Below, one piece after another: positions 1 to 13,050 of a DNA stretch of 64,000 nucleotides. Both the position numbers and the translations under genes were made by a program. Under the pieces are notes generated by a model. That model searched no databases, was not told the origin of the DNA, and saw only the letters and a program-made list of their open reading frames with translations. Origin of the DNA: Lophius americanus (taxonomy: Eukaryota; Chordata; Actinopteri; Lophiiformes; Lophiidae); NCBI GenBank assembly GCA_037951165.1, contig JBBDHG010000133.1, positions 1,716,001 to 1,780,000 of the forward strand. The letters are read 5' to 3'. Within the stretch, counting starts at the first letter, position 1. Each line of letters starts with the position of its first letter.

Positions 1-1059
1 TACTTGATTTATTAAATTTGATGATGATGATGATGATTCTTGGCACAAGTTTTCTTGTTGGGCGGTTTTTGGCATTATTTATCATCCCTGACCATAAGAT
101 GACACATCTATATGGCTGCTTCAGCTCTGTGACAGGCAGTGAGGGGAGGTAACAAGGGTGTATCATACATCTGAATAAACACAAGGTGGGGAAGCTAGAC
201 TGGGGTTTGTTGTCCACAATCTTAAGTCTTAAAAGAAGCTAGTAGCAGTTAGCTGCTACCAAAAATGTCTTCAAATTGGGGATTCAAATCGAGCTCCTTT
301 CCCTCCAAACACAAACCAGACCAACTACCATGTAATGGTGTATGTTTTTTTCCGTGTAAGTGAATTTCTCAAGGATATGTTTGACGTGTCCCATGAAGCC
401 AAAACTCCAGTGCTACATTTCACTCCTCTTTTTCTCCAGGAGCTCCCACTCACTTTAAAATGACGAAACGATGTGGCGCTGCTCGACCATTGTTTTGTTC
501 AGTGGAAACAAACAAGGAAGTCATTGAGAGGCGTCTTTATGTTGGCGCTGTTGTACCATCTAGGTGTAAAAAAGGCTCTGGAAAGATGGATTTTAAGGTG
601 AACAGAAGGTGAGGCTCTTGGTTCTCTGGGTCAGGAATGAATCCCATAATCACTTTGGGCGTCGGGGATATTTGTGTCATCATGTCAGCAGACAGTGAAG
701 TGGAATAAACAAGGGAAGAGAGAGGGAGATATAACAACAGGAATCAGAGCAAATTCACCAAAACTATTCAGCCATCCAAAAATAAACAGACACAGTCCAT
801 GCAGTAAACATTCTATTGTAGTTACCTATTCTCATTTATAGTTTTGTGATCCTCAATCCAGAAAGTCTGAATAATCTGAGTTTTAAACTTTAATTGATCT
901 TCTGTTCGTTTACAGGCAGCAGTAAAGAAATAATTATGGCTGTTAGTTTACTGTAGGCGTCTGAGCCTGTCAGTGTGAGTGGACAAGTGTGTTAACCTAC
1001 ACACCAATATCTCACAAGCCCTTCACAGCATCGCCACCCTGAATCATTGTTATTTTTCT

Positions 1060-1313
1060 CCTACACGTTCCATTATCCCTCCTCTCAGCCAATCTCTCTC
1101 TCCCACCTTACCCTTCAAGTGTGACCCTGGACTGGGATGGGCACGGCTTTTGGGGCACGTACCCGTTAACCAGTTTCTTCCCTCCGCATAAAGCCAAGAT
1201 ATAACCTCTCTCTCCCTCTCTTCATCTCTTTCTCTCTTTGCTTTTAGCACAAAGCCCCATGTGTCTGCCTTCCTTCCCCACCCAGCATTCTTTCCCCATG
1301 CAAACCTCTCCCC

Positions 1314-1366
<53 letters not shown>

Positions 1367-1800
1367 ATTGCCGACTTCCCTCCTACCCGCCAACTCGCTC
1401 AGCCTCACCCTACCTTTCATTAGCCCACTCTTTATCTCTCACACTCACTCTGGTCGCTCCCTTCCCTCTCCACTCTCCTATCTCACCAGCTTTTACTCTG
1501 CCTGTCCTTTATTTTCCTCTCTTTCTCCACCCTCAGCTGCTTTGGCTTTTGTTTCTTATAAATCTTCATTTATTCCTCTGCCCTCTCTTTCCCTGCTGAC
1601 CCTATTATTTCTATATTCTCTCTCCCTCTGTCATTGCCCCTTTCTCTCTCTCTATACCTCCCTCCCCATCTTCTCAGTCCCTTTAAGCTGTATTAACTCC
1701 CCAGATTACCTTGAGCCCAGCAATCCTCCATCCCCCATGCACTTACTGCTCCCTCTCCTCTCTTCTTCATTATTCGCTCAGTCACTCGGACAACGTCTTC
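1060..1800. repeat. pyrimidine-rich block with (CT)n core
   Basis: About 740 bp of strongly C/T-biased + strand, with an uninterrupted (CT)n core at 1316-1357 extending impurely to 1366. It produces several overlapping low-complexity ORFs that are not genes. Confidence 0.85.
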
Positions 1801-3423
1801 ACCATGGCGTCTAATTTAGAAATTGATGTTTAAGTTTTTGGAAAAAAACAGATTTGAACTTCTTTAGTAATCTACATAGACCCTGAAGCAGAACATTTGT
1901 AAACTTGATGGATCTGTTTTCTACTGTCGTTTTACTGTGCATCACTGCCAACATCTGGTAAACCGAGGGACAACACTGCCATTTTTACCCCGCGTACTGT
2001 CACCTCCCACCCTCCTTGTTCACCTATCGGCCTGCTGGATGCATTTAATTTAGCAGAACTCATAGCTAATTTTTCTTTTTTTAATTATTTTTCAGGTTTT
2101 GTTGTCAGAAAGATCCTAAAATACCAACTATTATAATTATTAAACCAGATGCACTGAGAGTTGTATTATATGATCGGTAATACTGATATCCAAATTAGTT
2201 GTCAAAATCATGAAATCTTAGCTAACTGATTCATTGAAATGCATATAGCCATTAAATTATCCTCCTTTTCTCTTTTATACCACCATTATACACTTTAGGA
2301 AAAAAGTCACTGGTAACACATATTAAATTCACTATTATTGAGTATAAATGTTAAGTTGAAAATACTTTTATTTTATTTAATTGTGTGACCAGTGGAAGTA
2401 TTTTTTTTTTTAAGTCATCAGTAATCTTCTTTTTACAATACGTAATATTTGTCTGAAAATGATGCAGGAATAAAAAAAATTGTCAGATTAATGCACTAAT
2501 ATTTATTAAATGTTTTGTATTTTAGTGTTTTTGGGGGTAAAACTGTTTTTAAAGTTTATTAAAGAGATTGGAAGAATTCAAAGCTGGAAATGCAGTTTTT
2601 ATGCTTTTAGGGTGTAATCATGCCCTCTAAAAAGTTAATTTTTAATATGTGTAAAGAAATTACTTCCAACTAGTAACCTAAATTAAAGTCTGTTATAGTC
2701 CAACTTATTAATTTAAGTTGGACAAATACTTAATTTAATTCAATGTTACCAGTTGAAATCATTTTCAATCCTTTTTTTTTTTTTTTACAGTGCAGTATAG
2801 GTGCATTTTCAGTGGAATGATACAATAATGCAGAGAAGATGATTGGTGATTGATGTTTATATATAGTAGTCTATATATAAACATGATGTTTCTCTTAACA
2901 CTGGGAGTCTGAAAGCCCCCCAGGGTTGCTGTGGTGTTCAGCTTCACCACTAAATGATTCATGATGTTCACGTCAATAGATGATCATCGAAAAGTTGAGC
3001 GCCTTGAGAGATAAACAATCCGACATACTAATAAAGGCTAATTTGATTCCCCACTCACAGCAGAATAAACGTTACCAGATTATTTCATTAATGGTCCCCA
3101 CTCAAGCCTCGAATGTTAGAAAGTGACAAGGGATCGGGATGAAAAGGGCTCTTCTGTTTGTTCCAGCTGTTTTTACACTGATGAATGGATCAGGGGTCAC
3201 GGAGGCTGAGACTTGTCCAGCCTTCCACACACAGCTTTTGGGCCGTTCGGACCACATACTCATAGCGCTTCTTTTTTGACATACCTGTCAGTTCGATCTC
3301 ACTTCTACACTCAAACTAGTGAAGTCCAGTATGACGGTAGGTGATTTGAGGAACAGCATGTGATTAATGGGTACCAGATTAGCTGGCATGTTAGCATTTA
3401 GCTCCAGACTGTGTGAGACACTA

Positions 3424-4050
3424 GGTGGGTTTACGTGGGACACTTTTCTCCTTTCCGAATTAAACCTTTCCAAATTGCAATGTTGGTCGCTTGTTTACAT
3501 GACTTGTAATCTCTCCGACCTCATCGACTCACCTAATCAGAAACGCTTTCACACATGCGCAGACGATCCACATTCCTGTTCATGAGGTGGCTATGATGCT
3601 TCGGTGAGCTCAGTGCCGACCGCATACAAACGCCCAGAAGAAGAATTTGACAAAGCGGGTGTACGTGGAAGTGACTTTTCGCCCATCTAACCGTCCAAAA
3701 ATGTTAAAATATTTCAAATTTGCAATGAATAAATCAACCATGCAGATCGGTACTGGTTTGAAGTTGCAGTATCTACAATGCGTCGTGGCGCTGAAAAGAT
3801 TTAACGGAGAATAACGTCACAACGCTGGGCATGCGCAGGTACAACTCAGACAGAGGCTGTCCGAAAGGATTTTGACTATCTCCTTGCAAAGGAATGAAAT
3901 CTAATTCGGAAAGGTGTTTCCATTTAGAAAGGTGTTTCCATTCGGAAAGGTGTTTCCATTCGGAAAGGTGTGTTCACATGCAGCATTTTCTTTCCCATTA
4001 GACCTCTTTTCAGAGTCTAATCAGAATTAGGCTGTCCATGAAAAGCCACC
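3424..4050. mobile_element. MITE-like DNA element with imperfect terminal inverted repeats
   Basis: The left end ggtgggtttacgtgggaca pairs with the right end tgtccatgaaaagccacc at about 15 of 18 positions, and both ends are flanked by TA. Interior arms repeat each other in inverse orientation (cctttccgaatta on both sides; catgcgcag and cctgcgcatg). It is about 627 bp with no transposase ORF, so it is non-autonomous. The family is not named. Confidence 0.55.
3905..3976. repeat. four tandem 18-bp units inside the MITE-like element
   Basis: Unit ttcggaaaggtgtttcca, four copies, the second with tttag for ttcgg and the fourth diverged at its end. It lies in the right arm of the element at 3424-4050. 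Confidence 0.9.
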
Positions 4051-4254
4051 TACTGTCTGGAGTGATAAGACTTTTAAAAGGTAGTAGGGCCAAATCAGAT
4101 CGCTATGATATGTTTGTAAAAGGTGGACTTCCATGTAAAGAAACCTGGCCTTTGGTAATCACACCGCTGAGAATGACATAAAGGACCAGTACCTGAAGAA
4201 ACAAATAGAATTTCAAATTTAACTGGCCTACTGTAATCGCACTCTCGCACACTC

Positions 4255-4660
4255 ATTTGCTCTCCCCCAAAACGCACCACCCTCCCTTCCTCCCACAGCC
4301 TCCATAACCTCCCCCTCACCTCTCTTCACTCCCCCTTCACTCACCCAGCCACCCACACTCCATCACCCCACCATCCACCTCTCACCCCACCACTCCTGCA
4401 ATCGTTCTGCTCCTCTCCTCTCCTCCCCTCCACCCACACTCTCTTTTTCTCCAAGCCCCCAGCAGTACCACCATCACCACCAGCACCATCATCTCTCTCT
4501 CTTTTTCTCTCTCTCTCTCCTCCCTTCCTTATACCACTGTGTTCCCTCTGTCCCTCCCTCCTCTAAAGCCTTCAGGCTTTGCTTGATTTATGCTTGCCCT
4601 CCCTATCCACACACCCCACCATCACCACCCACCCTTCCCTCTCTCGTGGAGGTTGTGGCC
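4255..4660. repeat. pyrimidine-rich block
   Basis: C/T-rich on the + strand, with (CT)n at about 4494-4520 and CCA/CAC-rich parts. Same strand bias as the block at 1.1-1.8 kb. Confidence 0.75.
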
Positions 4661-6240
4661 CGGCTAGTCCCTAAAAACAACAGAAGATCGAGAGTAAGTG
4701 AGAGAGGAAGACAGAGTAAGAGAGAGAGACAATAACAGAGAACACAGTCTCTTACTTTCCATCCTCCCTCCTTTTTAACCCAGCATTTTTTTCATTCTCC
4801 TCTCCCACACTGCTTTTTAAATTGCCTCTGAATTCTTGAGCTGTTTTAGTACCTCACTCCCCCTTCTTGGCTGAAATTACTTTTTTACCCTCTCAAAGTC
4901 TGGCATGCTGAGGAGGCAAGTTCCACCTTCCCTCCCCTCTTTGTTCACTTGAGGACAAACACACACTAATCACATGTGCGGTGTGTGGAACTGCTTGTGA
5001 AAAAAGATGAATGTGGGACTTTTCTAGTTTGGGAAGATGTCGCTCCAGCGTCGCTCCAACGGTCGAGATGGTTCATTTATAATCCTTGTTCTTTTCAACT
5101 TAGGCTGGTCGAGCCATTAACCAAGCTGACTTGGGGCAAGACTTCATTCTCTGTCTCACACACACAGACACAAACACTCAAATAGACACAGTGTGAGAGT
5201 CTTTCTCTTTTGTTTACACTCCCATACTCAAAAAATGCACACAGGCCCTACTTTCTTCTCTGACAGCTCTCTTGTGGTTGACAAGCCTCAGTAACTCGTT
5301 GCTTAACCATCCTGGACTTTTTCTCTCCATTGTGTTTGTGCTACCGTTTCTGCTGATTTGAAGGCATGGCGTGTTTGTGTGTTTATGAGAGAGAGACTAG
5401 AAGTGTTAATGTTCATTTATACTCCATCCATACAAGAAAAAAATGTCTGTTTCAAATGATGCGTTCCACAACACTATCAACTCTTCCATCGGCCCTTTAA
5501 GCTGGTGTCCATACATCCACAAGGTGGCAGCGAAGAGTCAAATGGCAGCGATAAATGAGGCTGTGATTATCTATGTAGAAATAAATTGGGGGTTAAAACT
5601 TTGGACCTGATATACAACGATATGAATATAGTGTTCATTTATGGGATTAGGAACTCTATTTCAACTTCCATTACATGCAGAAGAATGTATAAAACATGCA
5701 AAACCATTCTGTAGATCGATTTAGCTTGAAACCAGTGTCAAAAGTAAAAAGTTGAAATGCTAAATACTTTAAATAAATACTCCCATAAACAGATACCTTA
5801 AAACTCAAAAAGCATTAAAAAAGTATTTGTACATTTGTCGTATCTTGAATCGTGAGACATACTATCCCCAGCAATTTCATGTGTTACTACTATATTTCAC
5901 CTGTGTTGTTGACTTCCGTGACTTTTCAGAAAAAAATACAGACAAAATCTATCTTGCATGTGTATGCATGCAAGTAGCATGTCTCCTCATTTCAATTTAT
6001 GATCTTTCATCTATTTATTAATTAAATAAAACATGCTCACATAACAGTGTTTGCCTTCATTTCGATAGGAAGGAGATACACATACAAACCAACACACTCA
6101 GTGAACACAATCAAAACAGATGACCAGAGGTCAAACTGGGTCAGATGACCCTTCCCTCCCTTTTCAGGTCTACTCTGTCCTCCTCTTTACTGCGTTTAAG
6201 TGCGTCAAAACACTCTTCTTGTGTACACACACACAGTCAC

Positions 6241-6271
6241 ACAAACACAAACACACACACACACACACACA
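6241..6271. repeat. (CA)n microsatellite
   Basis: Slightly interrupted CA dinucleotide run. Confidence 0.9.
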
Positions 6272-6494
6272 AACTATTTTCTCAACTATACAGTGGAGCC
6301 TTCAACCACAACACACTATCGTCTATCCATTAGCTGTGCCTCAGTCAATGGATGATAAATGCAGTATCCCTCACAACACATTTGAAGTATAGTTCAACAC
6401 ACACACATCTTTTGTTCCACGGCAAGACTTATTCCATCTTTGTTTTTTTCCCACTCAAGCCCCCACATTGCTTGCAGCATCACTCTCTTGTCCA

Positions 6495-6498
<4 letters not shown>

Positions 6499-6532
<34 letters not shown>
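6499..6532. repeat. (CA)n microsatellite
   Basis: Pure CA run of about 34 bp. Confidence 0.93.
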
Positions 6533-6534
<2 letters not shown>

Positions 6535-8233
6535 AACAAAGAGAACCACCATTTCTACATATTTGTCTTTCTTTTTAAAAGAGGGTTTTATTTAGCATAA
6601 ATGTTGAAGCCAAGGGTGCCCGGCTACCATGGCAACCAAATTAAACGGAGGATCTCTTCAGAAAGCAGAAATCTAAATTATTCGGACTCTTTTATGGAGG
6701 GTAAAATGAAAATTCCCTTCACTGTACGGAGACCACTGCTTTGCAAAGGCAATAGATATGGGGGAAAAAGACGAAGAAAACTCTATTGTTTTTTCTGTAT
6801 TTGACCAAGCAGTTCAAAACCTTATCCCATGCCATTGAAATTCATAGGTTGTCTCATGACAACCAGTGCATTAACACTCAGCTTTATTCTAAAAGGAATG
6901 ATGTAACCACAGTGCCTCTAAAACTCACGATAAACCTATTGCCTTTGAAATAGACCACAATATGTGTGTCTACAAAATCCTCAGCAAAACCCATCGCACG
7001 TATGATGAAATCCATAAGCTGCATACATGGGATTAGGTGCGACTGTTTATGGTGTGGTAAATGATTTTATCTGTCGGAACAGGATGAGATTTAAGTAACA
7101 CAGGAGCTACGTGGAGCCAGATAAAGCTTACATAAGTGAAGGAGGATTATGAAGTATATTCTGATTATAACGCGCCGAAGCCTGTTTGTGGTCAGCTGAA
7201 TACTAATTCCTAATATTTCGCACATTTAAAACGTGTTTTAAAATCCACGGGGAACAGAAGACTAAATTCTGCTTGGCAGGAAGTGTCAGCAGGACCGAGT
7301 GAGTCCTCCGCTAATGTGTAAAACACAGATATTAATTTCACACATTCTCATAACTGTGAGTGTTACGTGTGAAGAGATCATGAGGCGGAAACTTTTCTAT
7401 AACTCCACCATTCAGTCTGCAGCGAGTGACTGAAGTATCGTTACTGTATGACTGTGAGGAGGGCAAACATGTTCCATCTGCAGATGCACGTGTCCAGTGG
7501 ATGCTAGGAAAAGTGGCCAGGGGTCATTCCCTCGTCCAATGAACAGATGAGTGGAGGGAGATGGGGGTCAGAGGTGACCATGTTTTCTCTCTTTCCCCTT
7601 TACTTCCTCTTCTTCCATTTGTCTGCCTTTCCTTTTTCCAAATGTGTGTACATACGTGTGTGTGTCTTTGTGCATGCGTGTGTGTTTGTTGTTGGACCAC
7701 AGCAGATCTATGTTATTGATTGACTCCTGTGGCTGCTGGGCTGCCCACTGAAGGAGGGGGCAGCACTCTAATGAATTCCTGCACCTCATGCCCCTTGCGC
7801 AAACCCCTACACCCGCTCCTTAATTAACTTTGTGTGTGTGAGTGTGTGCAGGCGGGGCAGGAGTATACGTGCATGCATGTGTGTGATTGGAATGTATCTT
7901 TCTCTATAGCTCCACACTCCCCTGCCCTTTTTTCTCTCCATCCACGAATCCTCTCCTCTTTCTTCATTCCTCTTACATTATCTCCTCTCCTTGCATCTCT
8001 CTCTGCGTCTGCTTCCAATTTGATGGCAGCTGATTACTTTGCATGTATGTCACTCTTAATTTGTCGCGCCCCGTCTTGTTCCAGGCGTCTTCGAGATCTC
8101 GCTCGTATTCTCCACCTTTAAGATCCATGTATATGCATGGGCACAGAGCATGTATCCATCCGTCTGGTCCATGATCATTTATCTATACTGAGCATGAAAA
8201 ATGACTGGCAGTGTGTGTGTGCGAGAGTGAGTG

Positions 8234-8301
8234 CGAGAGAGAGAGAGCGAGAGAGAGAGAGCGAGAGAGAGAGAGAGCGAGAGAGAGTCGGAGAGAGAGG
8301 G
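8234..8301. repeat. (GA)n tract with regular GC interruptions
   Basis: GA repeats broken by gc at roughly 14-16 bp spacing (gagagagagc units), then ggagagagagg. Overlapping ORFs on both strands are artefacts of it. Confidence 0.9.
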
Positions 8302-9392
8302 AGCCAGAGTGGTCAACATTGACCCAGTAGGCTGGGAGCACCCCCCCATACCCATCGGTATTCCAGACATGGAGGCAAACTACTGTCTCTGTCACCTTGA
8401 CTCCCTCCTGTAGCAGATGAGCACTCGGCTGCACAGGAAACACTTAACACTACCTGACTGTCGTTAAAATGGACCACAAGGCTATTTTGTTCTCTTGCTT
8501 CCATTGTGCTTTCACCTCCTTATTACGTTTACCCCTCTGCACAGCCCCTGGTTCTGGTCCTCATCTTACTTATTCGTAAAGTGTGATTCCACCTGTCATT
8601 GCTTGTCCTTTTATGGGACGTTAAACTTGTATATTAAGAATGTCAGAAGGTTTCTGTCCAGGACAATCACACATAATTATGCAGACACACCCCTTCAAAG
8701 CAACTCTCAAGTCTGCCTGTATTTGCTTTAGGTGTAGACAAGACATTTTTCAAATTTTCTATGCCTGTGATGTGTATTTTTAGCCAAGTCTTTGTTGGAG
8801 AAAGCAACCTGTCATCAGTTAAATGTCAATTAGGAGGCAATGAAAGTGTGTTTTAGTGTCAATGTTTGGTGTGTGTTTGCATCTGTGCGTTGAGCAGAGC
8901 TGTCATCAGCAATGTGGTCTGACAGTCTGGTAGATCTACAGAGGAACCTCCAGCGGCATGTCAGCTGCTGACAGCATCTCTACACGCTCTGCTTTTCAGC
9001 GACACTCATGGCCAGACACACACATCAGTGCGTCTGCCTTTCTCCCACTGTCTGCTTGTGGTCTCCCTGTTTTTTGTTGACTGGTGATGATGAGGTATGT
9101 CAGGTAGTTTAGAGGGTGGTGACGTGTCGGTAGCGGGACTGAAAACACACTTTGCGTTCGGGGTGTTAGCGATGACTCAGCAGAGGGAGAGGAGTTGATG
9201 TTTCTTATTACCAGTGAATCTACCATCACTGTCAGGTAAGCACCTTTAATTGACAGAAGTACAGCTCTCCATCCATATACTGCCGACATTTGGCGAGAAA
9301 CAGGATGCACCATGGACAAGTATCCACGTGGAGACAACCATTCACTCTCTCATTTACACCTGGGTGATTTAGATGAACCCATTCACTGACAG

Positions 9393-9420
9393 TACCAGTC
9401 AAAAGTTTGGACACACCTCT
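9393..9420. mobile_element. Tc1/mariner-like transposon terminus (fragment)
   Basis: ccagtcaaaagtttggacac is a very common end sequence of Tc1-like elements in fish genomes. Only this terminus is recognisable; no inverted partner is seen nearby. Confidence 0.5.
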
Positions 9421-9472
9421 CTAAACTATTGCAAAACTTTTGTCTCATACTGTATGTTGCATTTTTTTTTGT

Positions 9473-9573
9473 ATATGGGAGGAGGCTGGACTACCTGGAC
9501 AAATACAGTGAGAACATGCAAACTCTAGACAGAAAGCCCTCTGGTCCCCAGGTGAATTCAAACAGGGAACCTT
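9473..9573 (+). repeat. LINE 3' region remnant (L2-like)
   Basis: gggaggaggctggactacctgg, then gagaacatgcaaactctaga, then gtgaattcaaacagggaacc follow, in order, the common fish repeat that reads gggaggaagc..acccgg..gagaacatgcaaactcc..gaacccaggacc. Diverged. Confidence 0.55.
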
Positions 9574-10319
9574 CTTTCTACATCCAATAATATTTCTATC
9601 AGGAGAGACAGAGAATGAAGAGAAGATGAATGATTTATACCAAGAGATGATGTGTGATAATTAGTCCATTAGAAAGTCTGTGGTGTTCTGACTCTTCGGG
9701 GAGATTGTGATATCGATGCATGGAATATTCCCCCTTTTGGAGTCTGGATACTGGTGGTGGTGGTTGATGACTCTGCTGAGACTGATGAATGATGAAACTG
9801 ATGGATCTGCAAGGCTTGGTGGAGATGGGGAGGTGGAAGACATGTGAACCAGCAGCATGAAATAGATAAATGGAGAGAATCCTCTTTAGAAAGACAGCAG
9901 CTGAGACAAAGCAAGAAGTCGTCTCCCTGTGATTGGATAAATGCGACTGGATGAATGAGCTCAACTGATACCAATTGATGCCCAAGACAGTGAAGTGGGT
10001 CATTTAGACTGAGCATGAGTGAAAGGTTAGAATAATAAAGTGGTATGAACCGGTGATGGTCTTCCTAACTGAACTTTGATAGATCCTAATTTTGATTGAA
10101 TCTTTAAATTAATAAAGTTCTTCCTGAAATGTGCATCCGAATTCCATAAAGGTTGGGTAATACTGTGAAACACAACAGAATGTCATAGTTTCCTAATCCT
10201 TTCGGACATTCAATTCATTGTTCTACCTAAAATTGCAACACATCAACCTAACTGATTTTCTTAGCATACATGCACGCTCACATTCAGGTACTTCAGATCC
10301 ACCAATTCATCTTTATTCC

Positions 10320-10476
10320 ATGTTTTTTGGAACGTGGGAGGAAGACACAGCACCCAAAGGGAAACTAAACTAACCCTGGGGGGTTAGTATGCACCAACAT
10401 CTAGCTCCAAAGGGGGATTTGACCCCAGAACCTCCTTGCTGTGAGGCAACCAGGATAACCACCACACCGCCACGCT
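10320..10476 (+). repeat. LINE 3' region remnant (L2-like)
   Basis: gaacgtgggaggaagac, then gggggatttgaccccagaac, then ccttgctgtgaggcaacc and ataaccaccacaccgcc match the same fish repeat. It lies about 270 bp before the zbtb46 exon. Confidence 0.65.
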
Positions 10477-10745
10477 TGCCTTAAAGTATTAGACTGTTCC
10501 AGTACAATGTTAAGTTATTGTTTTTTTGTAGTTTAACATCCCTCAAAAGGTTTTCATAATATCCTATAGTGAAGCATATAATTAAGTTTAAGCAGTGCTG
10601 AGTGAACAGTTTGGAGGCATTGTTCCTAACCAGCGTCTTAGATTTCCCCACTTTTGTTTTATGACAAACATTTTCTTGCCAATCAGGGACGGCTGAAGAA
10701 GGACAGGAGAGCCTAACCCATCCTCTCTTACTCGTCTCCATTCAG

Positions 10746-11027
10746 GGGCAGACGTGACCGAACCCAACAGCTCAGACAGCCGCGGTGAACGCCTCGACTT
10801 CTTCCTCAAACATGAAGAGGTCCTCACCTCAGAGCCCGGGTACCTGGGTACCAACGAATCAGAGGATGCTGGGGGAGGAGCCGGCGACAGGACAATCTCA
10901 TCAGTAGCCAATCTGAAGGCGGCACTGATGAGTAAGAACAGCCTGCTGTCACTGCGGGCAGAGATGATGGGAGATGATAACCCCCTGCTGTATGAGTACC
11001 TGCCTAAAGGAGGACACTCCCTGTCTT
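10746..11027 (+). CDS. zbtb46: zbtb46 internal coding exon (linker between BTB domain and zinc fingers)
   Basis: Zbtb46 is a BTB/POZ zinc-finger transcription factor, in mammals known as a repressor marking classical dendritic cells and endothelium; it acts in the nucleus. This exon carries the region just N-terminal to the fingers. It reads ...SSDSRGER..., ...VANLKAALMSKNSLLSLRAE... and ends ...YLPKGGHSLS, closely matching the human protein as I recall it. The acceptor is ctccattcag before 10746 and the donor is gtaagt at 11028. It enters needing two bases of a split codon and leaves with one (t), which joins ta of the next zbtb46 exon to give Leu (HSLS-L-NDFTV). It is 282 nt long. The exon coding the BTB domain (several hundred codons without a stop) does not appear anywhere upstream in the window, so the gene is 5'-truncated here. 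Confidence 0.93.
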
Positions 11028-12583
11028 GTAAGTCATATTTACTAACACTGTGTTCACACTGATTGTCACACAGGCGCATTTCATTATGACCTCCAGCTCA
11101 GGTGCACACAGTCCGCCTCACCTCTACTGGTGTATCTTTGAGAGCCTGCTCAGGCGATCAGCTGTGACACATAAACATATAAACTTGACTGCTTTTGGTA
11201 TTGGTGATCCCATCCTCTGTAGAGTCCTGTCCCTCATCTGACTCTGCATGTGGATAACATACATGTGTGTGGTGTCACTTGGGTGCGTCGAGGGTTGAGT
11301 GCGCCGCTGATGACTATTCAACTGTGACTCAGTGCGAGAACATTTTGCTGGGATCTCTCTCGCTGTTGTGAGAGAATTGTTTGGGCGATTGTGACAATGT
11401 CTTTGTATCAATAGGTCCACGGCTGTATTTCACAACAGCAAAATAACAACCACCGTAGCTGTTCGGATGTTACTCACGGTTATGAAAATGAAAACTCCTT
11501 TTAAAAGCAACTTTGAACTTGTTTTTACATAACAAGTTATACAGATTTTGATTGAGAAACATGAAATCACATTAGATAAAATAGATAACCAATGACAAAC
11601 CGTAGATATATGAGCTTTATTTATTCATGTCTGCAACCTACATGTATAATAATAGTTTTATGTTCATGTGCATTAAGTTTTCAACAACACCTCTTAGTGT
11701 CTGAATATTTCCCTTCATAATTAATAAGTAACTCTTATCAACCACCTTCTTTACTTACTTCATTTGCAATAAATCTTTTTCTAATCATACTAATATTAAA
11801 TATCTCATTTGTGCCTAATATGTCCGTGTAACCAAGATTTATCTTTCTCTGTGCAGTCATTTTTTTTTGCCTCCAGTGAGGGTGTTAAACTGTCGGTGTT
11901 TCTCTGTGTGTGCGTGTGTGTCCATGTCCGCGTGGGCACATTGGTGCATGTCTGAGATTTGTGTATTTGTGTTTCTTTGCTTTCAATGACTAGTAATTGG
12001 ATCTTTTGTCCCGAGCTCTGCCAGTATTTGTGAGTGGAAGAAAGGCAAAGGAAGGGTACAACTCTGAGCATAGTTGTGCCTTTTGAGTTTAGCCACGCTC
12101 ACCTTCAAAATAAAAGACCTGCCTGAGCCTGAATGCACGTCACGTCACATCAACCCTTTTGTGCAAGTGTTAAGTGTGTGGGATTTAGATGTTTCTGTTG
12201 GAGAATCTGATGCTGTCACTGCACAGACAGACAGCCGAGGAGGCTTTTTGAAAAACTCGCACACGTAACAAGTACAACCAGCCTTGACTATATCAAAAGG
12301 AAATTTAGATTTTTAGATAGAAAGATTTTTCAATAATTCCATTTTCCCTGCTTAGAAAAAGCATGTTGAAAGAGTTTTGCTGTTGTATTTTACGTGTCAC
12401 CTCAGGTAAAGAACACTCTATTTTGAATTCCCCACACATTAGGGGTAGGGAAATGATCTTTTCGAGGTGGACAGCAGCCTCCTCTCCCTCCCAGGGTCTG
12501 TATCTGTGTCTAAACGAGGACAGAAAATAAACACTGTACCTCAGATTACTGGGCGGAGGATAAGTCTGCATGGTTTGACAGAT

Positions 12584-13050
12584 TGCTGCTCCCTGCCTCC
12601 CTCCATTCAGCCCTCTTCCCCCTCCTCCTCTTCTCCTGCCTGCTTCTCCTTCACCCCTGCTTAACATCCTTCCTGTCCTTTCTGCCCTCCTGTACTCCTC
12701 ACACTATCCATCCCTCCCTCCTTCCCTCCCTTTATTTCTCCTTCACCCCTCCTTAACACTCATCCCTCACACTCTCCCTTACTCCCTCCCCTTCTGGCCG
12801 ACTCCTGCGGCTCCTCCGCATTTGTCTCACTCCTCGCTCGTCCCCCTTATTTTACTTTAGCTGGGGAGCAATAAGTTGTGTCCGTTTAAAATCCCGGAGA
12901 AGTATTGATCTAGGCACGGAGGAGTAAGAGCAAGGTCACCTGACCCAAATCAGAGAAGACCACTTAGTATCAGCAAAAGGCCTTGACTTGGAGCTTCTGT
13001 TTCCTCTCCCACCCTCCCCGTCTCTTCCTCTCCCTTCCCCTCATTCTCTC
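12584..13050. repeat. pyrimidine-rich block
   Basis: C/T-rich + strand with ccctccttccctccc-type runs around 12715-12732. It resembles the blocks at 1.1 and 4.3 kb. Confidence 0.75.

Larger units (their letters stand above)
1..10745 (+). other. zbtb46 upstream intron (partial)
   Basis: No exon is recognised before the acceptor at 10745. The stretch contains pyrimidine-rich blocks, (CA)n at 6241-6271 and 6499-6532, a GA tract at 8234-8301, a MITE-like element at 3424-4050, a Tc1-like terminus at 9393-9420, and LINE 3' remnants at 9473-9573 and 10320-10476. The short ORFs here look like chance or low complexity. It reads as the 3' part of the intron after the BTB exon. Confidence 0.65.

Noticed and set aside
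1238..1814. Overlapping + strand ORFs rich in Leu/Ser/Pro
   Set aside because: Generated by the (CT)n pyrimidine block; no sequence complexity and no splice context.
8137..8443. RERERE and SLSLSL ORFs
   Set aside because: Translations of the GA tract.
9635..10016. Three overlapping - strand ORFs (115, 122 and 65 codons)
   Set aside because: Several frames are open at once without a conserved motif or splice signals; probably chance in a region between two LINE remnants.
1..10745. Search for the Zbtb46 BTB-domain exon
   Set aside because: No + strand ORF long enough, and no BTB signature, occurs before 10746; the exon must be outside the window.
10588..11079. 163-codon ORF on the - strand
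   Set aside because: It is the antisense shadow of the zbtb46 exon at 10746-11027, whose sense reading has conserved protein and correct splice sites.
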